Shown piece after piece: positions 8,603 to 17,526 of a stretch of DNA of 49,044 nt. The first letter of the stretch is position 1. Every line of letters starts with the position of its first letter. The DNA is from Paraburkholderia humisilvae. GTDB taxonomy: Bacteria; Pseudomonadota; Gammaproteobacteria; Burkholderiales; Burkholderiaceae. Position numbers and translations under genes: made by a program. Below the pieces are notes generated by a model. It did no database searches. It was not told the origin of the DNA and saw only the letters and a list, made by a program, of their open reading frames with translations. The DNA lies in assembly GCF_902859855.1 (NCBI RefSeq), contig NZ_CADIKH010000047.1, forward strand, positions 1-49,044, written 5' to 3'.

Positions 8603-10435
8603 CTATCGGCCGCGCGTGCGGCCGCGCGGCGTGCGGTTTCCGTTTCCGTTTGCGTTTGGATTACTGCCGCGATTCGCGTTGCCGCCACGGTTGACGTTAC
8701 CGCCGCCCAGTGCGCGGCTGCCACCGCGATTGTTGCTGTTGCCCGCGCCTGCCGCGCGATTGCCGCCACCTGACGGCGCACGATTGCCGTCAATCTCACG
8801 CCCGCCACGGCCACCCTTGTTCGCGCGCCCCTCGATGCGACTACCGCCGCGGTTGCCGAAATTGCCACCGCCGGGACCGGTGTTGAGTGCGCCGAACCCG
8901 CTACCGCCTGCCTGGCCGCGCCGGCCACCGCCGCCACGCTGCTGTTGCTGATCGAAACGGCCATGCGACATCAGTACGGGCTCGCGATGAATGAAGCCCA
9001 TCGACGTCTGCATCGGATCCGGCTGGCGACGTTCCTGCGCCGGATTGCGCCCGCCGCCCTTCTCTTCGCTCGGCGCCTTCAGCCCGACCGACGCCATCAG
9101 GCTGCGCACCTGGTTGTCTTCGAGTTCTTCCCAACGACCACGCTTCAGACCGCGCGGCAGTGAAATCGCACCATGCCGCGTGCGAATCAGGCGACTCACC
9201 ATCAGGCCGACCGCCTCGAACATCCGACGCACCTCGCGGTTGCGTCCTTCAGCCAGCGCGACGTGATACCAGTGATTCGTGCCTTCGCCGCCGCCGTCAC
9301 GGATGCGCAGGAAGTTCGCGGGACCGTCGTCGAGTTCGACGCCGCTTAGCAGCTTTTGCCGCATCCCCTCAGCGAGTTCGCCGACGACGCGCACCGCATA
9401 CTCGCGCTCGACGCTATAGCGCGGATGCATGAAGCGGTTCGCCAGATCGCCCGACGTCGTCAGCATCAGCAGACCTTCGGTATTGAAGTCGAGCCGGCCG
9501 ACCGCGAGCCACTTCGCGCTCTTCATCGGCGGCAGCTTGTCGAATACCGACGGACGGCCTTCCGGGTCCGCATGGCTGACGATCTCGCCAGCCGGTTTGT
9601 GATACAGCAGCACGCGCGGCGGCTTGCTCTGCAACTTGCGCTTGACTGGCTTGCCGTTGATACGGACCAGGTCGGTTGGCATGATGCGCTGGCCGATATG
9701 CGCCGGCTCGCCATTGACGGACACACGACCGGCGACGATCAGCTCCTCCATCTCGCGGCGCGAACCCATGCCGGCTTCCGCCAATACCTTGTGTAGTTTC
9801 GGGGCGTCGTCGTCCGGCGCGAGTACGCGTTTCGGTTGCGCCGGACGGCCTCGCCGCAGCATCGGCGCACGCACACCGCCGCCTGGGCCGCCGTTCGAGG
9901 AATTGTCCGCATCGAACGCCGGCGACGTGACATACGAAAACAGATCGTCGTCCGCCCCGGCGTCCGGCGCGCCTTGCGGGCCGCTCTGGCCGGGACCGCC
10001 GCGGTTCTGACGCGCGCCTTCGCGCGGTGCGGCGCCGCGCTGCTGCCCGTCGCGCTTGCCACCCGCTCGACGGCCGCCTTGGCCTTTTGCGGCGGCGTCC
10101 TTGCGCGGCATGCGCACCTGGGCGACGACCTCGCCGTCCGGCGGCGCTTCGGGCACAACTGGTGCCGGCTGCGCCTTGGCGCCCTCGGCACCCGCCTTGC
10201 CCTTCGCGCCCGCACGGCGACGCGCGATCAGACTGCGCGGGCCGCGGCGCAACCCGCGGCGCGGGCGCTCGTCGCCTTCCGCGTCGGATCCTTCGCCTGG
10301 GCCACCCGGGCCGCTCGCGCCGCTGGTACGTTCCGCGGCGCCCGCTGGCGCCGGCGCCGTGCGCGTGTCATCGGCCGGCGCAGGGCGAACCGCGCGCTCG
10401 GATTCGGGCGAATCGGTATCGTGGATGTCAGTCAA
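8603..10435 (-). CDS. rluB: Large-subunit pseudouridine synthase RluB with low-complexity extensions
   Basis: RluB modifies uridine 2605 of 23S rRNA. The conserved core lies in the middle of this 610-residue protein: an S4 RNA-binding domain (LHKVLAEAGMGSRREMEELI, near 212-260) followed by the RsuA/RluB catalytic domain with GRLDFNTEGLLMLT, whose aspartate is near 312, and REYAVRV and EGRNREVRRMFEAVG. About 200 N-terminal residues are rich in Pro, Ala, Gly and Arg. The last 150 or so are a Gly/Asn/Arg tract resembling RGG-type RNA-binding regions. E. coli RluB is roughly half this length. The TTG start at 10435 follows a GAGG ribosome site. It lies 61 bases after scpB and is probably cotranscribed with it. 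Confidence 0.93.
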   Translation of the reverse strand: MTDIHDTDSPESERAVRPAPADDTRTAPAPAGAAERTSGASGPGGPGEGSDAEGDERPRRGLRRGPRSLIARRRAGAKGKAGAEGAKAQPAPVVPEAPPDGEVVAQVRMPRKDAAAKGQGGRRAGGKRDGQQRGAAPREGARQNRGGPGQSGPQGAPDAGADDDLFSYVTSPAFDADNSSNGGPGGGVRAPMLRRGRPAQPKRVLAPDDDAPKLHKVLAEAGMGSRREMEELIVAGRVSVNGEPAHIGQRIMPTDLVRINGKPVKRKLQSKPPRVLLYHKPAGEIVSHADPEGRPSVFDKLPPMKSAKWLAVGRLDFNTEGLLMLTTSGDLANRFMHPRYSVEREYAVRVVGELAEGMRQKLLSGVELDDGPANFLRIRDGGGEGTNHWYHVALAEGRNREVRRMFEAVGLMVSRLIRTRHGAISLPRGLKRGRWEELEDNQVRSLMASVGLKAPSEEKGGGRNPAQERRQPDPMQTSMGFIHREPVLMSHGRFDQQQQRGGGGRRGQAGGSGFGALNTGPGGGNFGNRGGSRIEGRANKGGRGGREIDGNRAPSGGGNRAAGAGNSNNRGGSRALGGGNVNRGGNANRGSNPNANGNGNRTPRGRTRGR

Positions 10436-10496
10436 AACAACCTCAAAATGTCAGGTCTCACGCCCGTTGCGGGCGCGGTATATAGGTTCAGTTACG

Positions 10497-11780
10497 TCAG
10501 GCGCTACGTGACTCGGGCTCGTCGTCCGTCACCACGCCCGCGTCCTGCGCAGCGTCGCGGCGGTCTTGCGGACCACCCGGCGCCACATGAGTCGAATGCG
10601 GCCCGATTGCTTGCTCCGCTTCACTGCGAAGTTCGCCACGATGATCGCGGCTCGGTTCGCCGTGAAGTTCATCGTGAAGTTCGCCGCGTTCCTGCATGGC
10701 CGCGGCGGAGGCCGATTCCTTATTCAGTGCATCGGCGGCGGGTTGCACCGTGTCGCCGGTGGCGCCGTGTGGCACCTGATCGATTTCATGCGCGGCTTCA
10801 CGTGCGCCTTCATGCGCGTGCGCTTCCGCTGTGTCCGCTGCGCGCTCTACTTCGCGTGCGGCGTGGCCGATGGTTGCTTCCCCTGCGACCCCCGCCTCTG
10901 CAATCAGATCGGCATCGCCCGCATCCGCATCCGCCGCGAGATTTTCATCACGCGGTGCATCGTTCCTGGGGCTATGCTGCGCAAACCCCGAGCCTGGCAC
11001 GGCGGTGTCGGCCGCTACGCCCGCTGTCGCGTCGTTCGATTCCGCTTCACGCGACAGGGCTTGCCCAATTGTCTCAGACGTCGCCGCATCGTCGGCCGCC
11101 ATACTGCGCTGCACCGCTTCAGACTGCCCCGTTTCGCCGGTCGACGCGTCGTGTTCGCCTGCTTCCCCGCTCGACGCCACCGCGTCGCCGGACGCTTGCG
11201 CGTCGGGCGCATCGCCGTCCATGAATTCGATCGAGTGCTGCGCGAGCAGATCGACGTTCGCCTGAGCCGACGGATCGTCGAGCGGCGGCAGTTCGTCGAG
11301 CGCCTTCAGTCCCAGGTCGTCAAGAAACTGACGCGTCGTCGCGTACAAGGCCGGTCGACCCGGCACATCGCGATGACCGATCACCTCGATCCAGCCTCGG
11401 TCTTCGAGCTGCTTGACGACCTGCGTGTTCACCGTGACGCCGCGGATCTCTTCGATATCGCCGCGCGTCACCGGTTGCCGGTAAGCGATGATCGCCAACG
11501 TCTCCAGTACCGCGCGAGAATACTTCGGCGGTTTTTCCGGATGCAGACGATCGAGATACGTGCGCATGCCCGGCTTGCTCTGGAACCGCCAGCCCGACGC
11601 CAGCGCCACCAGCTCGACGCCGCGCCCCGACCACTCCTGCTTCAGGTCTTCAAGCAACGTGCGAACCGTATCTGCCGACACGTTGTCGGCAAAGAGCTTA
11701 CGCAACTCACCGAGCTTTAATGGCTCCTGCGCGCAGATCAATGCAGTCTCGAGGACGATCTTCGCCTCTTGGGTATTCAT
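10497..11780 (-). CDS. scpB: Segregation and condensation protein B
   Basis: ScpB is the winged-helix (kleisin-associated) partner of ScpA in the SMC condensin complex. The first ~185 residues of 427 match the family: TQEAKIVLETALICAQEPL, ALASGWRFQSKPG, the segment ALETLAIIAYRQPVTRGDIE in the form VLETLAIIAYRQPVTRGDIE, IRGVTVNTQVVKQLEDRGWI and PALYATTRQFLDDLGLK. After that comes a ~235-residue Ala/Glu/Asp/His-rich tail with no recognisable domain. Family members are usually about 180-300 residues, so this tail is long. No scpA or smc gene is in the window. It is upstream of and co-oriented with rluB, a common pairing. Confidence 0.93.
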   Translation of the reverse strand: MNTQEAKIVLETALICAQEPLKLGELRKLFADNVSADTVRTLLEDLKQEWSGRGVELVALASGWRFQSKPGMRTYLDRLHPEKPPKYSRAVLETLAIIAYRQPVTRGDIEEIRGVTVNTQVVKQLEDRGWIEVIGHRDVPGRPALYATTRQFLDDLGLKALDELPPLDDPSAQANVDLLAQHSIEFMDGDAPDAQASGDAVASSGEAGEHDASTGETGQSEAVQRSMAADDAATSETIGQALSREAESNDATAGVAADTAVPGSGFAQHSPRNDAPRDENLAADADAGDADLIAEAGVAGEATIGHAAREVERAADTAEAHAHEGAREAAHEIDQVPHGATGDTVQPAADALNKESASAAAMQERGELHDELHGEPSRDHRGELRSEAEQAIGPHSTHVAPGGPQDRRDAAQDAGVVTDDEPESRSA

Positions 11781-12188
11781 GCAGCTAGGTCAGACCCTGT
11801 GGTCAAAAGAACCGGATCAAACAGACGACAAGCAGACGATAGTGGAACAGAAGACGCGCTCGCCCGATTTTGATCGGTCATATTGATGGGAGCACGCACC
11901 GGGGGGAGGCAAACTGGCATTCAGGCCATACCCAGCCGGACGACGGAGCAGCGAAATTCCGGAAAGGAACCGCGTGACTGGCTGCCATATTACGCAAAAA
12001 GATTCAGTGCGTAAAGCCGACGGGGTCCGAAGGAGTTCAATTGCGGGGTTCAACCACGGCGGAGGCCCCATGACAATGGCCTGAACCGCGAAGAAAGGCT
12101 GGAAAGCGCCATATGACAGCGGCAACACGACGACGTCAGGTCGGCCTGCATGCGCGGGATCGGCAGGCTCGCGGCCACGCGAGCCCGC
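11781..12188. other. Intergenic region between aminotransferase and scpB
   Basis: These 408 bases lie between two minus-strand genes and must hold the scpB promoter and any aminotransferase terminator. I see neither a clear -35/-10 pair, nor a strong hairpin with a U-run, nor a credible gene. A 103-codon open frame on the minus strand (11817-12128) resembles nothing known. Confidence 0.5.
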
Positions 12189-13394
12189 TTAGATCGCGCG
12201 CCGTCCTTCGAGGAAGCCTCGCAGCCGCGCGACGCCTTCATCGAGCCGCGCGGTTTCGCATGCATAACACCAGCGCACGAAGCCTTCGCCTTCGGGTCCA
12301 AACGCGCTCCCCGGCGCAAGCCCGATACGCGCATCGCGCACCAGCGCCTTGCACAGCGCGAGACTGCCGGCAGCTGCACCCGGCAGCGAGAAAAACAGGT
12401 ACATCGCGCCCGCCGGCGCCTTGATGTCGACGCCCGGCAGCGCCGACAACGCCCGCACGAGGTGATCGCGCGACGCCTTCAGTTCGCCGACCAGTTGCTG
12501 CGTGAACGCCTCGCCCTGCTGAACCGCGGCGAGCCCGGCCTGCTGCACGAAAGCCGGTGCACATGACGTGTTGTATTCAACCAGCTTGCCGAGATCGTCC
12601 ATCAACGGCGCCGGCGCGACAATCCAGCCGAGTCGCCACCCTGTCATCAGCCACGCCTTCGAAAACGAGTTGACGCAGATCACCCGTTCGTCGCGCGAAG
12701 CCAGATCGAGGAACGACGGCGCCACGCTGCGCCCCTCACCAGCGTAGTAAAGCCGCTCGTACACCTCATCCGCGATGATCCAGATGCCATGACGCCGGCA
12801 ATGGTCGAGCACCGCGCGCTGCTCGTCACGGGTCATCACCCAGCCGGTCGGGTTGTTTGGCGAGTTCAGCATCAGGAGCTTCGTGCCAGGCGTCAACGCG
12901 GCGAGCAACCGTTCGAGATCCAGCGTCCAGCCGCGCGGACCGTAGTCGAGCGCCACCGTTTCGACATGCGCGCCGAGAATCTTCGGAATCTCGACGAGAT
13001 TCGGCCACAGCGGCGTGACCTCGACCACGCGATCACCCGGCCCCACCACCAGTTGCGCGGCGAGCATCAGCGCATTCACCCCGGCGCTCGTCACCGCGAC
13101 GTGATCAACTGCCGTCGCGCCATGCAGCGCGCTCACGTAACCGGCGAGCGCCGCGCGCAACGGCGCAATGCCGAGATTGTGCGTATAGAACGTCGCACCG
13201 GCCGCCAGCGCCGCGCTCGCGGCGTCGCGGATAAAGAGCGGCGTCACGCGATCGGATTCGCCGAACCAGAACGGCAGCACGTCGTCGAGCCCGAGGCCCG
13301 CGTTCGCGACTTCGCGAATCTGCGACGGCCGCAGCGCGCGCACCGCGTCGCGCGCATGGGGCAAGAGGGCTGGGGACAGGTCCGTTTCGCTCAT
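12189..13394 (-). CDS. Class I/II PLP-dependent aminotransferase
   Basis: A 401-residue fold-type I aminotransferase, cytoplasmic and pyridoxal-phosphate dependent. Visible landmarks are the YTHNLGIAPLRAALAGYVS substrate/PLP-entry region, NSPNNPTGWVMT with the conserved Asn-Pro turn, IIADEVYERLYY with the PLP-ring aspartate and tyrosine, the Schiff-base lysine in NSFSKAWLMTGWRLGW near residue 244, and an arginine-containing C-terminal domain. The length is normal. The substrate amino acid cannot be assigned. The next gene upstream on the same strand is a LysR regulator 175 bases away, which may or may not control it. Confidence 0.92.
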   Translation of the reverse strand: MSETDLSPALLPHARDAVRALRPSQIREVANAGLGLDDVLPFWFGESDRVTPLFIRDAASAALAAGATFYTHNLGIAPLRAALAGYVSALHGATAVDHVAVTSAGVNALMLAAQLVVGPGDRVVEVTPLWPNLVEIPKILGAHVETVALDYGPRGWTLDLERLLAALTPGTKLLMLNSPNNPTGWVMTRDEQRAVLDHCRRHGIWIIADEVYERLYYAGEGRSVAPSFLDLASRDERVICVNSFSKAWLMTGWRLGWIVAPAPLMDDLGKLVEYNTSCAPAFVQQAGLAAVQQGEAFTQQLVGELKASRDHLVRALSALPGVDIKAPAGAMYLFFSLPGAAAGSLALCKALVRDARIGLAPGSAFGPEGEGFVRWCYACETARLDEGVARLRGFLEGRRAI

Positions 13395-13569
13395 CGCGCC
13401 ATCCAGGCAAGATCATCGGAAAGGCGACAGTTTACATCGGGAAGGCCGTTCGCCCGACCGTTCACGCGGTGTGAAGCGATGTGATGAGGCAACAGCACAC
13501 GTCGGCCGAATACCATGGCGCCCGCGCTCGCGTGAGCCTCTGGTGCGAGCATCGGCGCACATTCCGTGC

Positions 13570-14472
13570 TCAATGCAGATCTTCAGTGCGCGCCGGCACT
13601 TGCGTGATCAGGCTCCATACCGCCTCGGCGGCCGGCGACAATGACCGGTCACGACGCCGCACCAGCTCCACCGTGCGCTCCGCGCGCGGGGTCAGCGGCC
13701 GGGCCACCAGCGTCGCGTCGGCGGGCAGCGGCAACGCGAGCCACGGCAGCACGCTGACGCCAATGCCCGCCTCGACGAGGCCGTACACCGTCGCCGGATG
13801 ACCCAGCTCCTGTACGACGGTCGCATGCACGCCGTGCTCGGCCATCGCCGCATCGATAATCGGCCGGCTCCCCGACGCGTAGTCGAGCATCACGAGCCGT
13901 TGTCCGTCGAGCGCTTTCCATTCGACCTGCCGGCGCTTCGCCAGCGGATGATCGGCGCGCGACACGAAACAGAACGAGTCGGTCATTAGCGGCTCGGTCA
14001 GCAGGTCTTCGGCGGCAATCGGCCCAACGACCACGCCAAAGTCCACTTCGCCGGACTTCACTCTGCGCACGACATCGCTTTGCACATCGTCGCGCAAGCC
14101 GAGCGCGATATACGGAAACTGCCGGCCGCACGCGGCAATCACCTGCGGCATCAGGCGGCACGCGATCGTCGGGCTGGCCGCCACGACCACGCGTCCGCGC
14201 CGCTGCTCGCCGATTTCGCGAATCTCGCGCAACGCGTCGTCAAGGTCGGTCAGCAGGCGCGACACGCTCGCGATCAGATTGCCACCGGCCTCGGTCAACT
14301 GAACCTCGCGCGTGGTCCGGTCGATCAGCTTCAGACCGAGCTCCGCCTCGAGTTCGCGCACACAGCGGCTCACCGCGGACTGCGTCAAGCCGATTTCGTC
14401 GCCGGCCCGGCTAAAGCTCTGCAGCCGCGCGACTTCGATGAAGACGCGCAATTGCCGCAGCGTCACATTCAT
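13570..14472 (-). CDS. LysR-family transcriptional regulator
   Basis: The 300-residue protein has the LysR N-terminal winged helix (MNVTLRQLRVFIEVARLQSF through LTQSAVSRCVRELEAELGLKLIDRT, residues 1-65) and a two-lobed periplasmic-binding-like effector domain (about 90-290). Both are full length. GAGGGA precedes the ATG at 14472. LysR regulators usually control a divergent gene, but here the divergent side holds no gene for 460 bases. The likely local target is therefore either itself or the downstream aminotransferase. A short inverted repeat at 14484-14502 could be its operator. Confidence 0.92.
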   Translation of the reverse strand: MNVTLRQLRVFIEVARLQSFSRAGDEIGLTQSAVSRCVRELEAELGLKLIDRTTREVQLTEAGGNLIASVSRLLTDLDDALREIREIGEQRRGRVVVAASPTIACRLMPQVIAACGRQFPYIALGLRDDVQSDVVRRVKSGEVDFGVVVGPIAAEDLLTEPLMTDSFCFVSRADHPLAKRRQVEWKALDGQRLVMLDYASGSRPIIDAAMAEHGVHATVVQELGHPATVYGLVEAGIGVSVLPWLALPLPADATLVARPLTPRAERTVELVRRRDRSLSPAAEAVWSLITQVPARTEDLH

Positions 14473-14933
14473 TGGGGTCCCTCATTAATCCCGTCGTTTA
14501 ATGCGGATTGTATGCGGGAATCGCCGACCGTCTCGCGCCCAGGCATCGTTGCCGCCCCATTTCGCTGCGGCGCAGCAAATAAGCGCAAACGCACGGACGA
14601 CGGGCTTCATTGCACAAGATTGGTGATTGTCCCGATTTGCGTGTCGGGTTTTTTGGATTCTCATACGGGCCTGGCAAGCACCCGTCCCGGCTTGATACAA
14701 CGGGACTTTGAGGCGGTTGGCAACCGGTTGGCACACTTCATGCGTTTAGGTTCGCACAAGGTCGGCGCCGAACGCGGTTCATTCAATATCCGCCGCGGCA
14801 AACCCGACCCCGCCTGGCATCCGGCTCAACGCGAAATCCGTATACGAGTGAACGGCTTCACGTGCGAAACCGGATGCATCGAGAGTGCGCGGCGCGGGGC
14901 AGCGCACCGGAGTTAGCTTCGCTGAGGTGAAAC
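14473..14933. other. Intergenic region upstream of the LysR gene
   Basis: No gene is seen. An inverted repeat of ATTAA and TTAAT with a nine-base gap (14484-14502) sits just before the LysR start. A plus-strand hairpin followed by six T residues lies at 14631-14654. The remaining bases show no supported feature. Confidence 0.5.
14631..14654 (+). terminator. Small intrinsic-terminator-like hairpin
   Basis: CCCGA (14631-14635) and TCGGG (14644-14648) form a five-pair GC-rich stem with an eight-base loop, followed by six T residues. No plus-strand gene precedes it for kilobases, so either it ends an unseen small RNA or it is chance. Confidence 0.4.
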
Positions 14934-15335
14934 ATGATGCTGTTCGACGATTTGAAAGACAACGAGTGGGCTTTGGTCGAGGCGTTGTTCTGTGCGGAGC
15001 CGGCGCGGAGCGAACGCCGCGGGCGGCCACGCGTGGAGGCGCGCGCCGTCGTCAACGCGGTGCTGTGGGTTCTGTCGACAGGCGAAGGCTGGTCCAAGCT
15101 GCCTGGCCGCTATCCTTCGCCGCCGACCTGCCGTCGCCGCTTCGACGAGTGGCAGGCTGATGGCACCCTCGCCGAAATAGTCAAGCGGCTCGGTACGAGC
15201 GGCCGCCAGATTTCGTTGCGTGGACGCATCGGCGCAACGGCTGCGAAGCCGCCCGCACCGCCGAGCCGCGATCGCCTGCGCGGCGCATTCTGGACTAATC
15301 CGGAATCGTGGCGTGCGCCGGTTAAGATGGCCTGA
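14934..15335 (+). CDS. Orphan IS5-type (DUF4096-like) helix-turn-helix protein
   Basis: The first ~90 of 133 residues match the N-terminal helix-turn-helix domain of IS5-family transposases (DUF4096 type): DLKDNEWALVEALF, RRGRPRVEARAVVNAVLWVL, GEGWSKLPGRYPSPPTCRRRF. No DDE catalytic domain follows, and no inverted terminal repeats or target duplication could be seen nearby. GAGGTG precedes the ATG at 14934. Instead of decaying, the frame continues into a short Pro/Arg-rich tail and a normal stop. It may be a remnant, or a domesticated DNA-binding protein. Confidence 0.7.
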   Translation: MMLFDDLKDNEWALVEALFCAEPARSERRGRPRVEARAVVNAVLWVLSTGEGWSKLPGRYPSPPTCRRRFDEWQADGTLAEIVKRLGTSGRQISLRGRIGATAAKPPAPPSRDRLRGAFWTNPESWRAPVKMA

Positions 15336-15569
15336 CAGCCCGCACCGACACTTGATTGACGACTGCCATCGGGCGCTTCAGGGCGCCCGATGCATATTGG
15401 GCGGCTACCCCAACCGTTAGCCACGGCCTCTGGCCGACGCCGCCACCCGCCGCCGCCCGGCTGCGATGAAACAACCACTTACTCTTATTTACAGCACGCT
15501 TTCTTTGGCGGGCTTAACGTTGCAACATGCAAACCAGTCGGAGCTGACCGTCCTGACGGGAGCCTTCCC

Positions 15570-15848
15570 ATGCGACCAATGTCCCTGTTTCTGTGCGGCA
15601 TTGTCGTCTCAACGCTTGCCGCGAACGCTGCGGCCCAACAACGGCCGCAAGGTTGGAACTGGAAACCGGACCAGCCGGCCACGCTGCAGGCGTGGCAGCA
15701 AGCGGAAACGCGTAATCACGATTTCACGCCGCCGGCGCCGCGCGGCGACCTGCGCGGCGACATCGCCAGCAATGTGCGCGCGCCGCGCACCGAACCACCG
15801 TCACGCGATGACACGTCGCGCCGCCATCCGCCGCCGACCCATCCTTGA
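15570..15848 (+). CDS. Small exported Pro/Arg-rich protein of unknown function
   Basis: A 92-residue product with a Sec signal peptide (MRPMSLFLCGIVVSTLAANA, cleavage near AAA-QQ). The short mature part is rich in Pro, Arg, Asp and Thr and likely unstructured. A good ribosome site (GGGAG) lies seven bases before the ATG at 15570, which supports this start over longer open frames. I do not recognise a family. The next feature on the strand is a strong terminator about 185 bases downstream, which may end this transcript. Confidence 0.6.
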   Translation: MRPMSLFLCGIVVSTLAANAAAQQRPQGWNWKPDQPATLQAWQQAETRNHDFTPPAPRGDLRGDIASNVRAPRTEPPSRDDTSRRHPPPTHP

Positions 15849-16031
15849 CAGGCTGTGACCGCTCACCGTTAGCCGCGGCATTCGAGCCAATGACGAGCGC
15901 CGGCGCGCGGAATCGTCCGTCGCGCTGTGCGCACTCGTCTTCGCAACGCAATTGATGAATGCGGGAACCACGTGCCGACCGGCCAGTCTCATTCATTGCC
16001 ATAAGCACAGCGTGGCAGAAGTATCCGGTAC

Positions 16032-16062
16032 GCCCGTATCCTCGTGATACGGGCTTTTTTTT
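16032..16062 (+). terminator. Strong intrinsic terminator
   Basis: A perfect nine-pair stem (GCCCGTATC with GATACGGGC, five-base loop) is followed by eight T residues on the plus strand. It is a textbook Rho-independent terminator, probably for the transcript of the small exported protein gene ending at 15848. The 15849-16224 gap otherwise holds no gene I can support. Confidence 0.88.
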
Positions 16063-16224
16063 GCCCGGTCTATTGGGTTCGCCGCGCCGCGCGGATGGGG
16101 GCACGCCTTTTCTCACGGCGCACGAGGCAGCGCCGTCGACGCATGTCACCGCTCGCGTGCCATGCGGCTACGGACCGTGCGGTCCGCACCATTCCATCTT
16201 CAGAAGGATCGGCTTACTCGCGTG

Positions 16225-16527
16225 CTAGAGCGCCGCCGCGCGCGGCTCGGCCGCCACATAGTCGGTCATGCGCCGCGCATCCCAATCGAGCGCTCGCTCA
16301 TCGCGCGCAAGCCGCGCGAATTCCGCACGGCCCCGCTCGGTCAGCACCGCGATATCCACCGGCGCATGAAAGCCAGGCGCCGGCGCCACGGTACGCTGCC
16401 GCACCGTATCCATCATGCCAAGCGAGCGCAGATATTCGAACACGCCGGGGCGTTTCGCCCACGGCACCTGGCGATATTGCACACGCCGTAGTGCTTCAAG
16501 TACCGCTTCATTGGAGTAAGTGGTCAT
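16225..16527 (-). CDS. Conserved-looking small protein of unknown function
   Basis: A 100-residue, soluble, charged protein (MTTYSNEAVLEALRRVQYRQ at the start) with no signal peptide or membrane segment. A purine-rich AAGAAG/GTGAG ribosome site precedes the ATG, and codon use looks like that of its neighbours. The central VDIAVLTERGRAEFARL could be the recognition part of a small winged-helix-like fold, but this is only an impression. No family is recognised. It stands alone, between the terminator at 16032-16062 and the divergent DUF218 gene. Confidence 0.6.
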   Translation of the reverse strand: MTTYSNEAVLEALRRVQYRQVPWAKRPGVFEYLRSLGMMDTVRQRTVAPAPGFHAPVDIAVLTERGRAEFARLARDERALDWDARRMTDYVAAEPRAAAL

Positions 16528-16707
16528 CTCACTTCTTTCTTAAAGTGCAGCCATCGTACGTGTCGCGCGACAGTGGCCTGCCGGACGGCATACAGCGCCG
16601 ACGAAGTGCCCGCCGTGCCGCGCGCCCTGCGGCCATTGTGCCGGCCGCGGTCTATTTCATTCCGGCCCCCGTTGACCGGTATGGTGACGTTCGCTGCGCG
16701 CTAGAAA

Positions 16708-17526
16708 ATGCGGCGATGCAGCGGTAACCCGCTACGATACCGAACGCGCAAATACTCCGGAACCAATGTTCCAGAACGATACGTTACCCCAATCAAATTG
16801 ATCCTATTCATTTTATCGACGCTTTTTTTTGCAGCTTTCCTGCTAATGCGGCGTGCTCGCATCACCATCGCCGCAAGCGGCGTGGCCCTTTTCTGGCTGA
16901 TCGCGGCCGGCTGGCTGACCGCGCCGCTGCTCACCGTCACGCAATCGGCAAGCGCCTACACCGCGGATGTGCCGTCCTCCGCATTCACCGCGCGCACTGC
17001 GATCATCCTGCTCGGCGGCGGCACCGAATATGCGAAGGATCGCATGCTGATTCCGAAGCGCGATGCCTTTGCCCGCATCGGAAAAAGCGCGAGCCTCTAC
17101 GCGCAGTGCAAACGCGCGGCAATCGTCTGCGATGTGATCGTAAGCGGCGGCAATCCGCAGCATCACGCCGCAAGCGAAGCCGACACCTATTTGCCGTGGC
17201 TGCTGCGCGCGGATGTTCCCCGAATGGACATCATTCTCGAAAACCGCAGCCTCAACACATATCAAAACGCACGCAATGTCGCTGCTATTTTGCCGCATGG
17301 ATATTACGATTCTTTGATTCTCGTCACCTCGGCGTACCAGATGCCGCGTGCACTGCTCGATTTCCACCGGTTCGGCATGCTGCCGCTACCCGTCGTATCG
17401 AACACGCGACACGCGCAGCGCGGCGTGTTGCCGCGCTACGAGAATCTGGTCAGCGCCGAACTTGCTTTACACGAACTGATCGGTATCGCGCAATTCCATG
17501 TCTATCGTGCGCTCGGCCGGTTTTGA
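16708..17526 (+). CDS. DUF218 (YdcF/ElyC/SanA-type) membrane-anchored protein
   Basis: DUF218 proteins are envelope proteins of the YdcF/SanA/ElyC group, linked in enteric bacteria to cell-envelope integrity. Two hydrophobic helices near the N-terminus (KLILFILSTLFFAAFLLM and ITIAASGVALFWLIAAGWL) are followed by the DUF218 domain. That domain has AIILLGGGTEYAKDR, a conserved VSGG turn, DIILENRSLNTYQNARN (the ES-NT-ENA-like signature), LVTSAYQMPRAL and a final HELIGIAQFHVYRALGRF. The start is uncertain: the ATG at 16708 gives 272 residues, but its first ~25 residues look atypical, and a TTG at 16798 would begin right at the first membrane helix. The domain call is firm. Confidence 0.82.
   Translation: MRRCSGNPLRYRTRKYSGTNVPERYVTPIKLILFILSTLFFAAFLLMRRARITIAASGVALFWLIAAGWLTAPLLTVTQSASAYTADVPSSAFTARTAIILLGGGTEYAKDRMLIPKRDAFARIGKSASLYAQCKRAAIVCDVIVSGGNPQHHAASEADTYLPWLLRADVPRMDIILENRSLNTYQNARNVAAILPHGYYDSLILVTSAYQMPRALLDFHRFGMLPLPVVSNTRHAQRGVLPRYENLVSAELALHELIGIAQFHVYRALGRF

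Noticed and set aside
11817..12128. A 103-codon minus-strand frame between the aminotransferase and scpB
   Set aside because: No ribosome site, no recognisable features and unusual composition; treated as chance.
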